From: Stachybotrys elegans
Lineage: Eukaryota; Ascomycota; Sordariomycetes; Hypocreales; Stachybotryaceae
Assembly (NCBI GenBank): GCA_020746835.1
Contig: JAGPNK010000013.1
Span: 744,001 to 808,000 of the forward strand
Length of the DNA: 64,000 nucleotides
Reading direction: 5' to 3'
A program made the position numbers and the translations under genes. The number at the start of each line of letters is the position of its first letter. The first letter of the stretch is position 1. The notes below the pieces were generated by a model, which was not told the origin of the DNA, made no database searches, and worked only from the letters and a program-made list of their open reading frames with translations. Of this stretch, positions 63,219 through 64,000 are shown one piece after another.

Positions 63219-63968
63219 TCAAAACTCGTGATAGGAACCATCTACAAAAGTAATATAGGAGGGCAGTTCGTCCTTGCTCTCGGCGAGATGAAGAAACATT
63301 GTTGCGTGCGACTCCGCTCCTGGAACAAACCCCATAGGTTGACCTTCAGCTGTCCTCTCTTCAGCGAAGAAGAACCTAGAGTCAGGTTAGTAAACCAAGA
63401 AAAGAGAGATCAAGCCATGCGATACTAACCTCCAGTCTTTGCTCTTGTAAAGTGCATCCGCCGTTCCCAACCAGTGCGCAGAGCCAGACTTGGCAATGCC
63501 CAGCGTCACAAAATCCGGGGAGGGAAATATCATCTTGGGTTGGATGTTGCCCGTCATGATGAACCGTCCACCGACCTTAGCCTCCTGCCAGCGTTTGACC
63601 GCCTCAGCTGCAGCAGTGAAGGGGCTGGTCACGGAAATCGCCAGGTCTCTGTTGACAGCAGAGATGGGGATGCTGAAGAAGTTATCCTTGTCGGGGCTGG
63701 CAGTGATCGGACCGGCGTTCCAGATCACTACCTTGGGAAAGTCATTCAACAGCTCCTGGACAGTGGCGAATACTGTCGGAATCTGCTGAGGCTCGTACAA
63801 GTCGGCGCGGACCAAGAGGCTGCTACCATCATCGGAGAGGACTGGTGGGTGAGGGGCACTGCGGCTCACGGCTGCTACTCGATAACCAGCACCCGCGAAC
63901 TTTTTGACAAGAGCTGCTCCAATATTGGCTCCAGCACCGAAGATGAGAGCGACAGGCTTGGACGACAT
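63219..63968 (-). CDS. Short-chain dehydrogenase/reductase (SDR)
   Basis: NAD(P)-dependent SDR of 231 residues; exons 63968-63430 and 63375-63219 with a 54-nt intron. The cofactor motif reads IFGAGANIGAAL near residue 9, followed by AVSRSA, ADLYE and VIWNAG (the NNAG-type motif). The usual Tyr-x-x-x-Lys catalytic pair is not evident: at that position the sequence reads LGIAKSGSAHWLG, with Lys but no clear Tyr four residues before, as in an atypical fungal SDR subgroup. The second exon restores WRFFFAEER...YITFVDG. It may bind substrate without classical catalysis. Its start lies 32 bases from the right edge, so the promoter is outside the window. Confidence 0.85.
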
Positions 63969-64000
63969 GACTGTATTGTGTTGAGATTGTAGATGTAGCT

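Overview
The window is nuclear DNA of a filamentous ascomycete, most likely a sordariomycete of the Hypocreales type; that placement is a judgement from gene content, not a measurement. The signs are genes with several 44-90 nt introns (GT donors, CTAAC/CTGAC-like branch sites, YAG or AAG acceptors), fungus-specific families (HET, Zn2Cys6 factors, DUF3433, Clr5-ankyrin, rhodopsin-like membrane protein), secreted GMC and multicopper oxidases, and a highly reducing polyketide synthase (HR-PKS). I rebuilt exons by splice consensus and checked that exon lengths sum to a multiple of three. Two genes failed that test, and both failures are reported.

Left third (1-30.6 kb): a secondary-metabolite-like region. 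In order: a Zn2Cys6 regulator cut by the left edge, a zinc alcohol dehydrogenase, a secreted GMC oxidoreductase, an HR-PKS (KS-AT-DH-degenerate MT-ER-KR-ACP), an FAD monooxygenase, a polytopic membrane protein of the cyclase/epoxide-hydrolase kind, a HET protein, an SRPK-like kinase, a second GMC oxidoreductase, a cytochrome P450 and an MFS permease. Dehydrogenase/GMC1, monooxygenase/membrane protein and GMC2/P450 are divergent pairs sharing 0.8-0.9 kb promoter regions. The logic resembles pathways in which an HR-PKS makes a polyene that a flavoenzyme epoxidises and a membrane protein cyclises or hydrolyses. The PKS itself looks dead: the N-terminal part of its KS domain is absent and a one-base frame break lies just before the ER domain. 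Three diverged copies of a ~150 bp repeat and three of a ~45-60 bp repeat are scattered here, two of the latter bracketing the HET-kinase segment.

Middle (30.6-49.5 kb): a 4.9 kb stretch with no recognisable gene, then more ordinary genes: a bilirubin-oxidase-like multicopper oxidase and a feruloyl-esterase-like secreted hydrolase (both rich in C-ending codons, suggesting strong expression), a 1272-residue DUF3433 membrane protein, a rhodopsin/Pth11-like membrane protein and a D-amino-acid-oxidase-like flavoenzyme with a peroxisomal C-terminus.

Right third (49.5-64 kb): a 22-G run followed by a purine-only minisatellite, a 63-residue membrane protein gene, a 14-bp triplicate repeat, a long Clr5-ankyrin gene with a possible frame break, a DHA1-type MFS drug transporter, a complete Zn2Cys6 regulator and a short-chain dehydrogenase. 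No tRNA, rRNA, CRISPR array or intact transposon was seen.
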